Below, in pieces: positions 41,008-50,648 of a stretch of DNA of 64,000 bases. The position numbers and the translations under genes are program-made. The DNA is from Candidatus Rokuibacteriota bacterium (GTDB lineage: Bacteria; Methylomirabilota; Methylomirabilia; Rokubacteriales; CSP1-6). A model generated the notes under the pieces. That model worked only from the letters and a program-made list of their open reading frames with translations. It had not been told where the DNA came from and made no database searches. Numbering within the stretch: the stretch's first letter is position 1; every line of letters begins with the position of its first letter. The DNA lies in the NCBI GenBank assembly GCA_016866775.1, contig VGLJ01000010.1, positions 1-64,000 of the forward strand, written 5' to 3'.

Positions 41008-41769
41008 TCACGGCTGGTGCGATCGCAGAAAGACGCGCACCTGGTCGATCGTCTTCTCGAGCAAGTCCTTCGGCTCCCTCCACGGGAAGACCGTCGACTG
41101 GGACTTCGGCGCGAGCGCGGCAATGTCCACGGCCGTCTGATAGGGGTGCGCCGGCGTGTCGTCCGGCATCACGAGCATCGGCGTCCGGCAGGAGCGGACG
41201 AACTCGCGCGACACGCTGTACACGAAGTCCGGGCGCGCGCGATAGAGGTCGTGCAGATACGCCTCGATGGTCTCCATGGTGATCTCGGGCCGCCGGGCGC
41301 GCAGCTCGGGGGCCCAGACATCGCGCCCGGACTTGTACATGACGTCCGGGTTCTCCGGCCGATGTCCGACGGGCTGGCACAGCACGGCGGCCACGACGCG
41401 ATCGGGAGCCCGCTCGATCAGCTTGAGGCCGAAACATCCGCCGATGCAGTACCCCATGAAGAAGAACTTCCGGATGCCGAGATGGTCCATCAGCCCCAGC
41501 TGGTCGTCCGCGAACGCGCCCCAGGCGTCGCTCGCGGGAATCGGCCCCGTGGACTCGCCGCCGTTCGCGTTGCGCTGATCCATCGTGATGCAGCGGAAGT
41601 CGTTCTTGAACACTTCCATCGCGTTGAACACCGCGGTGGGCCACTTGCTCACGCAAGAGTTCAAGCCCCCGCCGGGAGTGACGAGGAGCGGGAAGCCCGA
41701 GCCGACCGTCTCGTAGCGGATGCGAACGTCACCCTTTTCGTAGAATGGCACGGCTGTCTCCTCCGGCAC
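41008..41769 (-). CDS. alpha/beta hydrolase with a cysteine nucleophile elbow
   Basis: This 253-residue alpha/beta hydrolase has the oxyanion region LLVTPGGGLNSC, CITMDQRNANGGES and the nucleophile elbow FFMGYCIGGCFGL, where cysteine replaces the usual serine as in dienelactone hydrolases. An acid is likely in LVMPDDTPAHPYQ, whose nearby histidine may complete the triad. It starts at 41769, divergent from the molybdopterin subunit at 41811, and is followed by the enolase-superfamily gene. With that gene it could process lactones or enol-lactones; this is inference. Confidence 0.86.
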   Translation of the reverse strand: MPEETAVPFYEKGDVRIRYETVGSGFPLLVTPGGGLNSCVSKWPTAVFNAMEVFKNDFRCITMDQRNANGGESTGPIPASDAWGAFADDQLGLMDHLGIRKFFFMGYCIGGCFGLKLIERAPDRVVAAVLCQPVGHRPENPDVMYKSGRDVWAPELRARRPEITMETIEAYLHDLYRARPDFVYSVSREFVRSCRTPMLVMPDDTPAHPYQTAVDIAALAPKSQSTVFPWREPKDLLEKTIDQVRVFLRSHQP

Positions 41770-41810
41770 CTCATTCGGTGCCCGCCAGTATGCGAGGATC
41801 GGAGGCTACC

Positions 41811-44123
41811 ATGGGATACGTCGGCCGGAGCGTGCGCCGTCGGGAGGACGAGCGGCTTCTCCAGGGCGCCGGCTGCTTCGTCGGGGACGTCAACCGCCTC
41901 GGGATGCTCCACGCCGCGCTCCTGCGTAGCCCCCATGCCCACGCTCGCATCGTCCGGCTCGATGCCTCGCGCGCGCGCTCGGCGCCCGGCGTCGTCGACG
42001 TGCTCACCTACGGCGACGCGCCCGTGCTGCACCGGCCGATCCCGATGCGCATGTCGGACCGCGGCATCATGAGCCGGTTCCTTCAGCACCCGCTCGCCCG
42101 CGACCGGGTCCGCTACGTCGGTGAGCCCGTCGCGGTCGTCGTCGCGGAGGACCGCTACCGCGCGGAGGACGCGCTCGAGCGCATCGAGGTCGAGTACGAG
42201 GCGCTGCCCGCCGTCGTCGACGCCCGGGCCGCGGAGGAGCCCGGCGCACCGTTGCTCTTCGAGGCTGTCGGCACGAACGTGGTGGCGACTTTCGGTCAGG
42301 CGTTCGGGGACATCGGCCGTGCGATGCACGAGGCGGACGTGGTCGCGTCCGAGACGTTCGACGTCCAGCGTCACACGGCGGTGCCGATGGAGACACGCGG
42401 TCTGGTGGCGGAGTGGGACGCTGGGCGCCGCATGCTGACGCTCTGGGGCATGACGAAGGTCCCGTATTTCAGCCGGCGGATCATCGCCGAGCATCTCGGC
42501 CTGCCCGAGCACAGCGTGCACGTCGTGCAGATCGACGTCGGCGGCGCCTTCGGGGTGCGCGGCGAGCTCTACCCGGAGGACTTCATCGTCCCGGTGCTCG
42601 CGATGCGGACGCGGCGCCCCGTGAAGTGGATCGAAGGCCGGCGCGAGCACCTGATGGCGACCAACCACTCGCGCCAGCAACACCACGAGGTGCGGGTGGC
42701 GCTGCGCAAGGACGGAGCGATTCTCGGCCTGCATGACCGGTTCTGGACCGACATGGGCGGCTACGTACGGACCCACGGGGCGACCGCGCCGAACAACACC
42801 GCCGCCTACCTGACGGGTCCGTATCGGATACCGAACTACCGCGTCGATGCCGTGTGCGTGGTGACCAACAAAACGCCGTCGGGCACATACCGCGGGCCCG
42901 GTCGCTTCGAGGCGAACTTCGTGCGCGAGCGCGTCGTCGACGTCGCGGCGCGCGCGACGGGCATCGATGCCGCGGAGATTCGTCGTCGGAACTTCGTGCC
43001 GCCGGACGCGATGCCCTACGAGGTCGGCACGACGACGCTGGCTCAGAAGGTCGTCTTCGACAGCGGCGACTTTCCGCGCCTGTTCGGGCGGGCGCTCGAT
43101 CGCTTCGGCTACGCCTCGCTCCGCGCGGAGCAGGCGCGGGCGCGGGCCGAGGGACGGTGCGTCGGGATCGGCCTGGCCTACGTCGTGGAGAAGTCGGGTC
43201 TCGGTCCGTGGGAGTCCGCGCGCGTGGCCGTCGATCCGTCCGGCGCGGTGTCCGTCGCCACCGGCGTCCCGTCAGTCGGTCAGGGGGTGGAGACCGTCTT
43301 CGCGCAGATCTGCGCCGACGCGCTCGGTGTCGCCTACGAAGACGTGGCGGTGCGGTACGGCGACACCGATCTCTTGCCCGACGGCTTCGGTGCGTTCGCC
43401 AGCCGTGGCACGGTGATGGGCGGCAACGCCGTCTTGCGTGCGGCCGAGCGCGTGCGCGAGAAGATCCTGCTCGTTGCGGGTGGCGAGCTCGAAGCCGATC
43501 CGAAGGATCTCGAGCTGCGGAACGGCCGGGTGCAGGTCAAGGGCGTGCCGGACCGGACGCTCACGCTTCGCGACGTCGCGAAGGCGGCGACGGTCACGCG
43601 CGCGCTGGCGGCGGGACGCGAGCCGGGTCTCGACGTCGTCGAGTTCTACGAGCAGAGCAAGATGACCTATGGGCACGGCGCGCACCTTGTCCTGGCCGAG
43701 GTCGATCCGGAGACCGGCGCCGTGACGATCCTCCGCTACCTGATCGAGCACGACATCGGGCGAGCGGTCAATCCGATGCTCGTCGAAGGGCAGATCGTCG
43801 GCGGGACCGCGCAGGGCATCGGCGCCGCGCTGATGGAAGAGCTTGTGTATGACGCCGACGGTCAGCTGCTGGCCAGCACGCTGATGGATTATGCGGTGCC
43901 GACGTCGGTCACGATGCCGCCCCTCGAGGTCCACCACGCGGAAAACGATCCATCACCGATCAACCCGCTCGGCGTGAAGGGCGCTGGCGAGGACGGCACG
44001 GTCGGCGCCGGCGCGGCGGTCGCAAACGCCGTGGCCGATGCGCTGGCGCCGCTCGGCGTCACGGTCCGCGCGTTGCCGCTCAGCCCCTCGCGCGTGCGCG
44101 CGCTGATCCGAGGAGCCCGCTAG
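41811..44123 (+). CDS. xanthine-dehydrogenase-type molybdopterin subunit (CoxL/XdhB-like) 1
   Basis: This 770-residue protein is the large, molybdenum-cofactor-binding subunit of a molybdenum hydroxylase. It starts GYVGRSVRRREDERLLQGAG, has SPHAHARIVRLDASRA, RYVGEPVAVVVAEDRYRAED, a glutamine-bearing GGAFGVRGELYPED, TYRGPGRFEANF (type II, not the CO-dehydrogenase loop) and the active-site glutamate in KGAGEDGTVGAGAAVANAV. Substrates of such enzymes are N-heterocycles, aldehydes or aromatic acids. It overlaps the second large-subunit gene by one base. Genes for the iron-sulfur (CoxS) and FAD (CoxM) subunits are not nearby. Confidence 0.93.
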   Translation: MGYVGRSVRRREDERLLQGAGCFVGDVNRLGMLHAALLRSPHAHARIVRLDASRARSAPGVVDVLTYGDAPVLHRPIPMRMSDRGIMSRFLQHPLARDRVRYVGEPVAVVVAEDRYRAEDALERIEVEYEALPAVVDARAAEEPGAPLLFEAVGTNVVATFGQAFGDIGRAMHEADVVASETFDVQRHTAVPMETRGLVAEWDAGRRMLTLWGMTKVPYFSRRIIAEHLGLPEHSVHVVQIDVGGAFGVRGELYPEDFIVPVLAMRTRRPVKWIEGRREHLMATNHSRQQHHEVRVALRKDGAILGLHDRFWTDMGGYVRTHGATAPNNTAAYLTGPYRIPNYRVDAVCVVTNKTPSGTYRGPGRFEANFVRERVVDVAARATGIDAAEIRRRNFVPPDAMPYEVGTTTLAQKVVFDSGDFPRLFGRALDRFGYASLRAEQARARAEGRCVGIGLAYVVEKSGLGPWESARVAVDPSGAVSVATGVPSVGQGVETVFAQICADALGVAYEDVAVRYGDTDLLPDGFGAFASRGTVMGGNAVLRAAERVREKILLVAGGELEADPKDLELRNGRVQVKGVPDRTLTLRDVAKAATVTRALAAGREPGLDVVEFYEQSKMTYGHGAHLVLAEVDPETGAVTILRYLIEHDIGRAVNPMLVEGQIVGGTAQGIGAALMEELVYDADGQLLASTLMDYAVPTSVTMPPLEVHHAENDPSPINPLGVKGAGEDGTVGAGAAVANAVADALAPLGVTVRALPLSPSRVRALIRGAR

Positions 44124-46459
44124 TGTCGTTTCTCGCTTCGCGCACGCGTTCGGCGCCGGAAGGCGTCGGCAAGCCCGTACGTCGTCGGGAAGATCCGCGC
44201 CTCGTCACCGGCGCCGGGTGTTACACCGACGACGTCAACCTGCCCGGCCAGGCGTACGCGTCGATGGTCCGCTCGCCGCACGCACACGCGCGCATCGTGC
44301 GCATCGATACGGCGCCAGCGCTCGCGATCCCCGGCGTGCTCGCCGTGCTGACGGGCGCGGATCTCGTCGCGGACGGACTCACGGCGATGTCGCATCGCCC
44401 GGTGCCGACGAATCCGCACGAAGTCCCGCTCAAGAGCCCAGACGGCTCGCCGTTCTTCGTCTCGGATCCCCTGCCCCTGCCCGTCGATCGTGCCCGCTTC
44501 GTCGGCGAGCCCGTCGCGATGGTCGTCGCCGAGACGGCGCTCGCCGCGCGCGACGGCGCCGAGCGGGTCACCGTGGAGTGGGAGCCGCTGCCGGTGGTCG
44601 TCACGTCGACGGACGCGAGCGCGGCTGGAGCAGTCGCCGTGTGGGATGCGTGCGCGTCGAATGTCGCCGTCGAGACCGTGGCCGGCGATGCCGCCGCCAC
44701 GGACGCCGCGTTCGCGCGCGCGGCGCACGTCGTCACGCTCGATACGCGCATCAACCGCGTGACCGGCGTGCCGATGGAGCCGCGCGCCGCCGTCGGTGAC
44801 TTCGACGCGTCGACGGGGCGCTACACGGTCTACGCGGGATCGGGCGGGTCGTGGCGGATTCGCGGCGACGTCGCCGCCGCCCTCGGCGTGCCGGCGGAAT
44901 CCGTCCGCGTCATCGCGCGCGAAGTCGGCGGCAGTTATGGCACCAGGAATCCCTGCTATCCGGAGTACCCGCTGGTCGCGTGGGCGGCCAGGCGCGTGCG
45001 TCGGCCGGTGAAGTGGACGGGGGATCGTCGCGAGTCGCAGATCAGCGACTGCCACGCCCGCGATCTCCTCGTCCACGCGGAGCTGGCGCTCGACGCGGAC
45101 GGGACGTTCCTCGCGTACCGCGCACTCAACACGAGCAACGTGGGCGCGCACACCCTCTCCTTCATCCCGCTCGCCAAGGGGATCGGGATCTCGACCAGCG
45201 TGTATCACGTCCCCGCCGCCTCGCTGCGCGGCCGCGCCGTGCTGAGCAACACGGCCCCGACCTTTCCCTATCGCGCCGCCGGTCGCCCGGAAATCATGTA
45301 CGTTATCGAACGGCTCATCGATCTCGCCGCGCGACGGCACGGGTTCGATCGAATCGTGCTGCGAAGGAAGAATCTGGTGCCATCGAGCGCAATGCCGTAT
45401 CGCAATCCCGTCGGTCTCGTCTACGACAGCGGCGACTACGCCGCCGCCCTGGATCGCCTGGTCGAGCTGTCGGACTGGAAGGGATTCGAGTCCCGGCGCG
45501 TCGAGGCGCGCCGGCGCGGACGGTACCGCGGCATCGGCTTCGCGCACTACATCGAGCTGAACACCGGCGATCCGCGCGAGCGCGCCGAGATCACCGTGCG
45601 GCCGGAAGGCCGGATCGACGTGGTCCTCGGCACGCTGTCCGCCGGCCAGGGACACGAGACGAGCTTCCCCCAGCTCATCGCGGAGTGGTTCGGCGTGGAG
45701 CTCGAGAACGTGAAGCTCATCACCGGTGACACGGATCTGATGCCGGTCGGCGGCGGGACCGCGTCCGGGCGGTCGATGCGGCTCGGCGCCGTCGTCATGG
45801 CGAAAGCCTCGGATCAGATCGTCGAGAAGGGCCGGCGCATCGCGGCGTCGCTCCTCGAGGCCGCGGAGCCGGACATCGAGTTCGCGCGGCGCAAGTTCAC
45901 GGTGAAGGGCACCGATCGCTCCGTCGATCTGTTCGAGACCGCCGCGGCCGCCGTGCGTGCCGGCGAGCCGCTCGCTGGCGCCTGCACCGAGGTCATGCCC
46001 GTGCCGTCCTACCCGTACGGCTGCGCGGTGTGCGAAGTGGAAGTGGATCCCGACACCGGCGTCGTCGAAGTCGTGCGACACACGACGGTGGACGACGTCG
46101 GACGCGCCGTGAATCCGATGATCCTGCACGGGCAGGCGCACGGCGGCATCGCTGCCGGCATCGGCCAGGCGCTGTGGGAGCTCTGCGCGTACGACGAGTC
46201 GACCGGTCAGCTCGCCGCCGCGACGTTGATGGACTACGCGCTGCCGCGCGCGGACGCGCTGCCATCGTTCGTGACCGAGCTCAGCGAGGTGCCCTCGACG
46301 TCGAACCCGCTCGGGTTGCGCGGCGGCGGCGAAGGCGGCACGACGCCGGCGCTCGGCGCGGCCGTCAACGCGGTCGTGGACGCGCTCGCCGAGTTCGGCG
46401 TCGAACACCTCGACATGCCCGTCACGCCGGAGCGTGTCTGGCGCGCGATCAACACTTGA
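44123..46459 (+). CDS. xanthine-dehydrogenase-type molybdopterin subunit (CoxL/XdhB-like) 2
   Basis: This 778-residue protein is a second molybdopterin-binding subunit of the same superfamily, started by a GTG that overlaps the previous TAG by one base. It has GVGKPVRRREDPRLVTGAG, SPHAHARIVRIDTAPA, FVGEPVAMVVAETALAARDG, GGSYGTRNPCYPEYP, a type II loop FPYRAAGRPEIMYV and the catalytic glutamate in RGGGEGGTTPALGAAVNAV. It differs in length and detail from its neighbour, so it is a paralogue rather than a recent copy. The two may be alternative or heterodimeric large subunits and need small subunits encoded elsewhere. Confidence 0.93.
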   Translation: MSFLASRTRSAPEGVGKPVRRREDPRLVTGAGCYTDDVNLPGQAYASMVRSPHAHARIVRIDTAPALAIPGVLAVLTGADLVADGLTAMSHRPVPTNPHEVPLKSPDGSPFFVSDPLPLPVDRARFVGEPVAMVVAETALAARDGAERVTVEWEPLPVVVTSTDASAAGAVAVWDACASNVAVETVAGDAAATDAAFARAAHVVTLDTRINRVTGVPMEPRAAVGDFDASTGRYTVYAGSGGSWRIRGDVAAALGVPAESVRVIAREVGGSYGTRNPCYPEYPLVAWAARRVRRPVKWTGDRRESQISDCHARDLLVHAELALDADGTFLAYRALNTSNVGAHTLSFIPLAKGIGISTSVYHVPAASLRGRAVLSNTAPTFPYRAAGRPEIMYVIERLIDLAARRHGFDRIVLRRKNLVPSSAMPYRNPVGLVYDSGDYAAALDRLVELSDWKGFESRRVEARRRGRYRGIGFAHYIELNTGDPRERAEITVRPEGRIDVVLGTLSAGQGHETSFPQLIAEWFGVELENVKLITGDTDLMPVGGGTASGRSMRLGAVVMAKASDQIVEKGRRIAASLLEAAEPDIEFARRKFTVKGTDRSVDLFETAAAAVRAGEPLAGACTEVMPVPSYPYGCAVCEVEVDPDTGVVEVVRHTTVDDVGRAVNPMILHGQAHGGIAAGIGQALWELCAYDESTGQLAAATLMDYALPRADALPSFVTELSEVPSTSNPLGLRGGGEGGTTPALGAAVNAVVDALAEFGVEHLDMPVTPERVWRAINT

Positions 46460-46494
46460 CAGAGCGGCTGAGCGGCGCCGCTCCGAGGACAGCG

Positions 46495-48180
46495 ATGCAT
46501 GATAGTCGGATCGTCCCGGTGTTCCAGGCCCTGGCCGAGGACGTGCACGTCCTGGGCGTGCGCGTCGTGTTCGGGCTCATGAGCGACGACACGGCAGTCT
46601 TCGCCGTGACGCTGGACGGCCTGGGCGTGAGGTTCGTGGGAGCGCGGCACGAGAACAACGCGATCGCCATGGCCGAGGGCTATGCGTATGCCACCGGAGA
46701 ACTCGGTGTGGCCCTCATCGGTCGGGGCCCGGCGACGGCCAACGGGTTACACGCGGCGGTGGCGGCCAGTCGCATGGGATCGAAGGTACTGGTGATCTAT
46801 GGCGACGCCGCCGTGCAGAGCGGGGCCGTCAACACCATCGGTCCCGACTACAAGGGCTTCAACGCCCAGGCCGTGCTCGGCGCGGCGGGGCTCACGTGTT
46901 TCACCGCCGCCAGTCCGGCGACCGCACGCCAGACCCTGCGCGACGCCGTCGCCGCCGCCAATCAAGGCTCCCTGGCTGCGCTGCTCTTGCCCACCAACGT
47001 GCAGATGATGAACGTGGAGGTCTCGGGCGAAGCCACGCCGCCGCCCGTCGTCACGGCCCAGCCGGCGGGAGCCCGCGGACAATCGATCGCCGCCGCCGTG
47101 GCTCTTCTTGGCAAGAGCCGGCGCCCGCTGATCGTGGCCGGCATGGGAGCACATCGAGCTGGCGCCAAGGCCGCTCTCGTGGCCCTGGCGGAAAAAGCGG
47201 GCGCCTTGCTGATGACCTCGGCTCGCGGCAAGGACATGTTCCATGGCCATCCCTACAACCTCGGCATCCTCGGGTCCTTCTCGCACACCATGGGCCGTCG
47301 CATGATGGATCAGGCCGATTGCGTGCTGGTGTTCGGCGCCGGGCTGAACTTTCTCACCATGAGCTTCGGGGCGGCGATCCCGCCGGTGCCGCTGATCCAG
47401 GTCGATACGGTGCGAGCGCATATCGGCCGCTGGACCACGGCGGACGTGGCGGTGGTGGGCGATGCCAGGGTGGTGGCCGAGCAGCTGCGAGCCGCCCTCC
47501 CCGAGCGGCGCGCCGACGACAGGCCGTTCCACGGCGCGGAAACCCTGGCCAGCATCGCGGCCTTCGATATCACGCGCGACTTCGAGGCGGCCCACACCGC
47601 GCGCACCGTGGATCCCCGCGCGCTGGGAGTCGAGCTCGACACGCTGCTGCCCCGGGACCGCAACGTCGTCTACGACGCCGGAAATTTCCTCGGCGTCCTG
47701 CCCTATCTCACCGTCCCCACACCCGGCCATTTGAAGATGACGAGCGAGTTCGCCTCCATCGGTCTCGGCTTCGGCACGGCGCTGGGCGTCGCGAAGGGCC
47801 GCCCCGGCACACCGACCGTGTTGATCATCGGCGACGGCGGCTTCCTCATGACGATGAGCGAGCTGGAAACGGCGATCCGCGAGGATCTCCCGTTGATCAT
47901 CGTGCTGATGAACGATTGCGCCTATGGCGCCGAGCTGCACTTCCTCGCGATGCGCAAGCTTCCGGTGGGAAAGTCGGTGTTTCCGGACGTGGATTTTGCG
48001 TCGGTCGCGGAGGCGTTCGGGTTCCGGGCGTACACGATTCGCACGCTGGGCGAGCTGCGCGCGCTCGGTCCAGTCCTGAGCAAGCCGGACGGCCCCATTC
48101 TTCTCGACTGCAAGGTCAACGCGGAGATCGCCGCGCCATTCATGGGCGAGTTCGCCGAGTTCGAGGCGCGGCACCAGTAG
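46495..48180 (+). CDS. thiamine-diphosphate-dependent acetolactate-synthase-like enzyme
   Basis: This 561-residue protein has the three-domain ThDP fold. The N-terminal pyrimidine-binding domain carries the catalytic glutamate in FVGARHENNAIAMAEGYA, and a central domain follows (RRPLIVAGMGAHRAGAKAAL). The C-terminal pyrophosphate domain has the magnesium motif IGDGGFLMTMSELETA through VLMNDCAYG. This fits acetolactate synthase, benzoylformate decarboxylase or oxalyl-CoA decarboxylase relatives; the family member cannot be pinned down. It begins with ATG at 46495, 35 bases after the second molybdenum subunit, and is followed by the 2OG oxygenase. Confidence 0.9.
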   Translation: MHDSRIVPVFQALAEDVHVLGVRVVFGLMSDDTAVFAVTLDGLGVRFVGARHENNAIAMAEGYAYATGELGVALIGRGPATANGLHAAVAASRMGSKVLVIYGDAAVQSGAVNTIGPDYKGFNAQAVLGAAGLTCFTAASPATARQTLRDAVAAANQGSLAALLLPTNVQMMNVEVSGEATPPPVVTAQPAGARGQSIAAAVALLGKSRRPLIVAGMGAHRAGAKAALVALAEKAGALLMTSARGKDMFHGHPYNLGILGSFSHTMGRRMMDQADCVLVFGAGLNFLTMSFGAAIPPVPLIQVDTVRAHIGRWTTADVAVVGDARVVAEQLRAALPERRADDRPFHGAETLASIAAFDITRDFEAAHTARTVDPRALGVELDTLLPRDRNVVYDAGNFLGVLPYLTVPTPGHLKMTSEFASIGLGFGTALGVAKGRPGTPTVLIIGDGGFLMTMSELETAIREDLPLIIVLMNDCAYGAELHFLAMRKLPVGKSVFPDVDFASVAEAFGFRAYTIRTLGELRALGPVLSKPDGPILLDCKVNAEIAAPFMGEFAEFEARHQ

Positions 48181-48198
48181 GCGTGTCTGGGACATGAC

Positions 48199-49200
48199 AT
48201 GAGCCTCGCGGGCCAGGGCCGCATTCCGGTGCTCGATGTCGGCGCGTATCTCGCCGGCGACGCGGGGGCGGCGCCGCCGCTGGCGCGTGCCATCGCCCGC
48301 ACCTGCGAAGACACCGGGTTCCTCGTCGTCGCGGATCACGGCGTGCCGCAGCGCCTGGTCGACGACACCTTCGGCGTCGCCGAAAAGTTTTTCGCCCGCC
48401 CCGAAGGGGACAAGCTCGCGCTCAAGGTCGGCACGTACAACATCGGCTACCTGCCGTTCGGCGGGCAGGTCGTGCGCCACTCGCCGGTCAACAAGAACAC
48501 CCGGCCGAATTTCAGCGAGAGCTTCTACATCACCCGCGACCGCGCGCCCGACCACCCCGACATCGTCAACGAAAAGCCGCTCGTCGGGCTGAACCGCTGG
48601 CCCGAGGACATGCCCGCGCTCCGCGCGGCGACGACCGCGTACTACCGGGCGATGGAGGCGCTGACGACGCGGCTGGTGCCGCTGTTCGCGCTGGCCCTCG
48701 ACCTGCCGGCCGACTATTTCGCCGCGGCCTTCGCCGAGCCGAACAGCACGATTCGGCTGATTCACTACCCTCCGCACCCGTCGCCCGAGGACAACGAGTT
48801 CGGCTTCGCGCCGCACACCGACAACAACTTCATCACGTTCCTGGCGCAGTCGAAGCTCCCGGGCCTCGAGGTGCGCACTGCCGAGGGCGACTGGATCAGG
48901 CCGCCGGCGGTGCCGGGCACGTTCGTCGTCAATACCGGCGCGATGCTGGCGCGCTACTCGAACGATCGCTTCCGGGCGACGCCTCACCGCGTCATCAATC
49001 GCAACGATCGCTCGCGCTACGCCTGCCCGTTCTTCCTCGGGCCGAACCACGACGTGGTCGTCGAGCCGGTCCCGACCTGCGTCGGCCCCGACAACCCGCC
49101 CCGATACGAGCCGACCACCTACGGCGCCTTCACCCAGCGCCTGCTGACGCTCAACTTCGCCCACCGCCAGGCCGGCGGCAGCGGCGAGTACGCGGGGTAA
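48199..49200 (+). CDS. isopenicillin-N-synthase-like Fe(II)/2-oxoglutarate dioxygenase
   Basis: This 333-residue double-stranded beta-helix enzyme starts with the DIOX_N-type region IPVLDVGAYLAGD and TGFLVVADHGVPQRLVDD. The 2-His-1-Asp iron facial triad is in FGFAPHTDNNFITFLAQ and ATPHRVINRND; the arginine in SRYACPFFLGP binds 2-oxoglutarate. These enzymes hydroxylate, cyclise or form ethylene. It lies 18 bases after the ThDP enzyme on the same strand. A fragment matching its last 25 codons recurs near 59293-59366. Substrate unknown. Confidence 0.9.
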   Translation: MSLAGQGRIPVLDVGAYLAGDAGAAPPLARAIARTCEDTGFLVVADHGVPQRLVDDTFGVAEKFFARPEGDKLALKVGTYNIGYLPFGGQVVRHSPVNKNTRPNFSESFYITRDRAPDHPDIVNEKPLVGLNRWPEDMPALRAATTAYYRAMEALTTRLVPLFALALDLPADYFAAAFAEPNSTIRLIHYPPHPSPEDNEFGFAPHTDNNFITFLAQSKLPGLEVRTAEGDWIRPPAVPGTFVVNTGAMLARYSNDRFRATPHRVINRNDRSRYACPFFLGPNHDVVVEPVPTCVGPDNPPRYEPTTYGAFTQRLLTLNFAHRQAGGSGEYAG

Positions 49201-49260
49201 GGTCGCTCGCGAACGGCAGGAGCTCGCCGAGCGGCAGAAACGGGACGCGGCCCGGAGCGT

Positions 49261-49887
49261 CTAGCGGCGAAAGACCCACCCGAAGCGGCAATAGAGCGCG
49301 AGACACATCAGCAGCAGCGACGACGACCACTCGTAGACCTCGTCGATCGACAGGAAGCGCTCGTCGCGGAACGACGGCACCATGAAGACCAGCGCGACCG
49401 CGGTCACGAGAATCGCGTCGAGAAAGTCCTTGCTCATCGGCAGCCGAAGCCGCGAGACCGTCGGCCGATACGCCACGCGCAACACCGCGCAGATGATCCC
49501 GAGCGCGAGGACCGGAATGTACGCCTCGATCAGGTAGTTGTGCAGGTTGTGGGCCTGCGGATTGTAGTTCTGCGCGAAGTTCGGATCCGCGAGATCGAGG
49601 AAGAGCGTGCCGGTGCCGTAGTTGGTCTCCTCACCGACCAGGACGAATTCGGCGAGCGCGTAGAGCGCGAACCACACGCGATGCGCGCGCGGATGATGCC
49701 GCTGGAGCGCGCACAGCACGAAGACGACGCCGCCCGCGATGAACTGCAGCGCGGTGAGATCTTCCACCACGCCGCCCTCCCACATCACGTACTTCCACCA
49801 CGATCCGAACAGCGGCTGCGACCAGTTGACGAGGACGACGTTGATCGCGGTGAGCGCGACGGCAAGGCTGAGCGCGCCGCGACTCAC
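49261..49887 (-). CDS. six-helix membrane protein of unknown function
   Basis: This 208-residue protein has about six hydrophobic helices, starting ALSLAVALTAINVVLVNWSQ. A middle loop NYNPQAHNLHNYLIEAYIPV carries several histidines and asparagines, and the short tail is basic. The glutamate/asparagine loop FVLVGEETNYGTG is notable inside a membrane region. The GTG at 49887 overlaps the stop of the broken cyclase gene upstream. I do not recognise the family. Confidence 0.7.
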   Translation of the reverse strand: MSRGALSLAVALTAINVVLVNWSQPLFGSWWKYVMWEGGVVEDLTALQFIAGGVVFVLCALQRHHPRAHRVWFALYALAEFVLVGEETNYGTGTLFLDLADPNFAQNYNPQAHNLHNYLIEAYIPVLALGIICAVLRVAYRPTVSRLRLPMSKDFLDAILVTAVALVFMVPSFRDERFLSIDEVYEWSSSLLLMCLALYCRFGWVFRR

Positions 49888-50467
49888 ACGCGCAGGATCG
49901 CGCGACAGGGCGCGCCGTCACCGCCGGCGATGCGGAGCGGCAAGCAATAGAGCTCGTAGATGCCGGGTGTGACCTTGCGGAAGTCGAGGCCCTCGATGAC
50001 CTTCGACGCCGAACCCTTCGACCGAGAGATAGTCGATGCCGATGAGCTTCACGCCGCGCTCGATCAGCGAGCGCGCGCCGTCGAGCGATAGCGACACGTA
50101 GTCGCGCGCGAACGATGGCCGGTCCCACAGCGACGAGTTGCGCGTCTTCAGCAGCACGCGCTCGTGCGTCGCGATCCGCGGCGTCGGTGAGATGCCGCGG
50201 CTCGACGAGACGATCCGCGTCGACCTCGAGGAGGAGCGCCGGGCCGATCGGCACCTCCAGCGGGACCGTGTCGATGCTCTTCGCGCCCTCGATGAAGTGC
50301 AGCGGCGCGTCCATGTGGGTGCCGGTGTGCGAGCCGAGCTTCAGGCTCGAGACGTTCGCGGGATCACCGCGCTCCGTCGAGGCCGCCGAGCCGATGGCGA
50401 TGCCGGGATCGCCTTCGTAGACGATCATCCCTTCACGAATCGGCAACGAGATGTCGATGAACGGCAT
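49884..50467 (-). pseudogene. cyclase family (kynurenine-formamidase-like) protein, broken
   Basis: From the ATG at 50467 the sequence reads FIDISLPIREGMIVYEGDPG and then the metal-binding LGSHTGTHMDAPLHF, typical of cyclase-fold hydrolases. After LLLEVDADRLVEPRHL it loses frame. VLLKTRNSSLWDR, SLSLDGARSLIERGVKLIGI and DYLSVEGFG continue in a second frame. The end, EGLDFRKVTPGIYELYCLPL down to a TGA at 49884, is in a third, with about 20 residues missing between. The metal site survives but the protein cannot be made whole. The stop overlaps the membrane-protein GTG. Confidence 0.7.
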
Positions 50468-50492
50468 GCGTACGGAACCTCCGTGCGGTGAG

Positions 50493-50569
50493 TGGTCGGG
50501 GTGAGAGGATTTGAACCTCCGGCCCCCTGCTCCCAAAGCAGGTGCGCTACCAGGCTGCGCCACACCCCG
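50493..50569 (-). tRNA. tRNA-Pro (anticodon UGG), CCA encoded
   Basis: The minus strand gives a 77-nt tRNA: acceptor CGGGGTG/CACCCCG, D arm with AGCCTGGTAGCGC, anticodon stem CCTGC/GCAGG around TTTGGGA (anticodon TGG), T arm GGAGGTTCAAATCC, and encoded CCA. A partial second copy of its 5' portion lies at 55571-55607. Confidence 0.95.
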
Positions 50570-50648
50570 ATGTCGGCGAAAAGTTTATCAGTTTTCCCGC
50601 TTGCGCCCGTTTCGAAGTGCGCAGGGGCTCGTCGTGAGCGTCGCGGGC

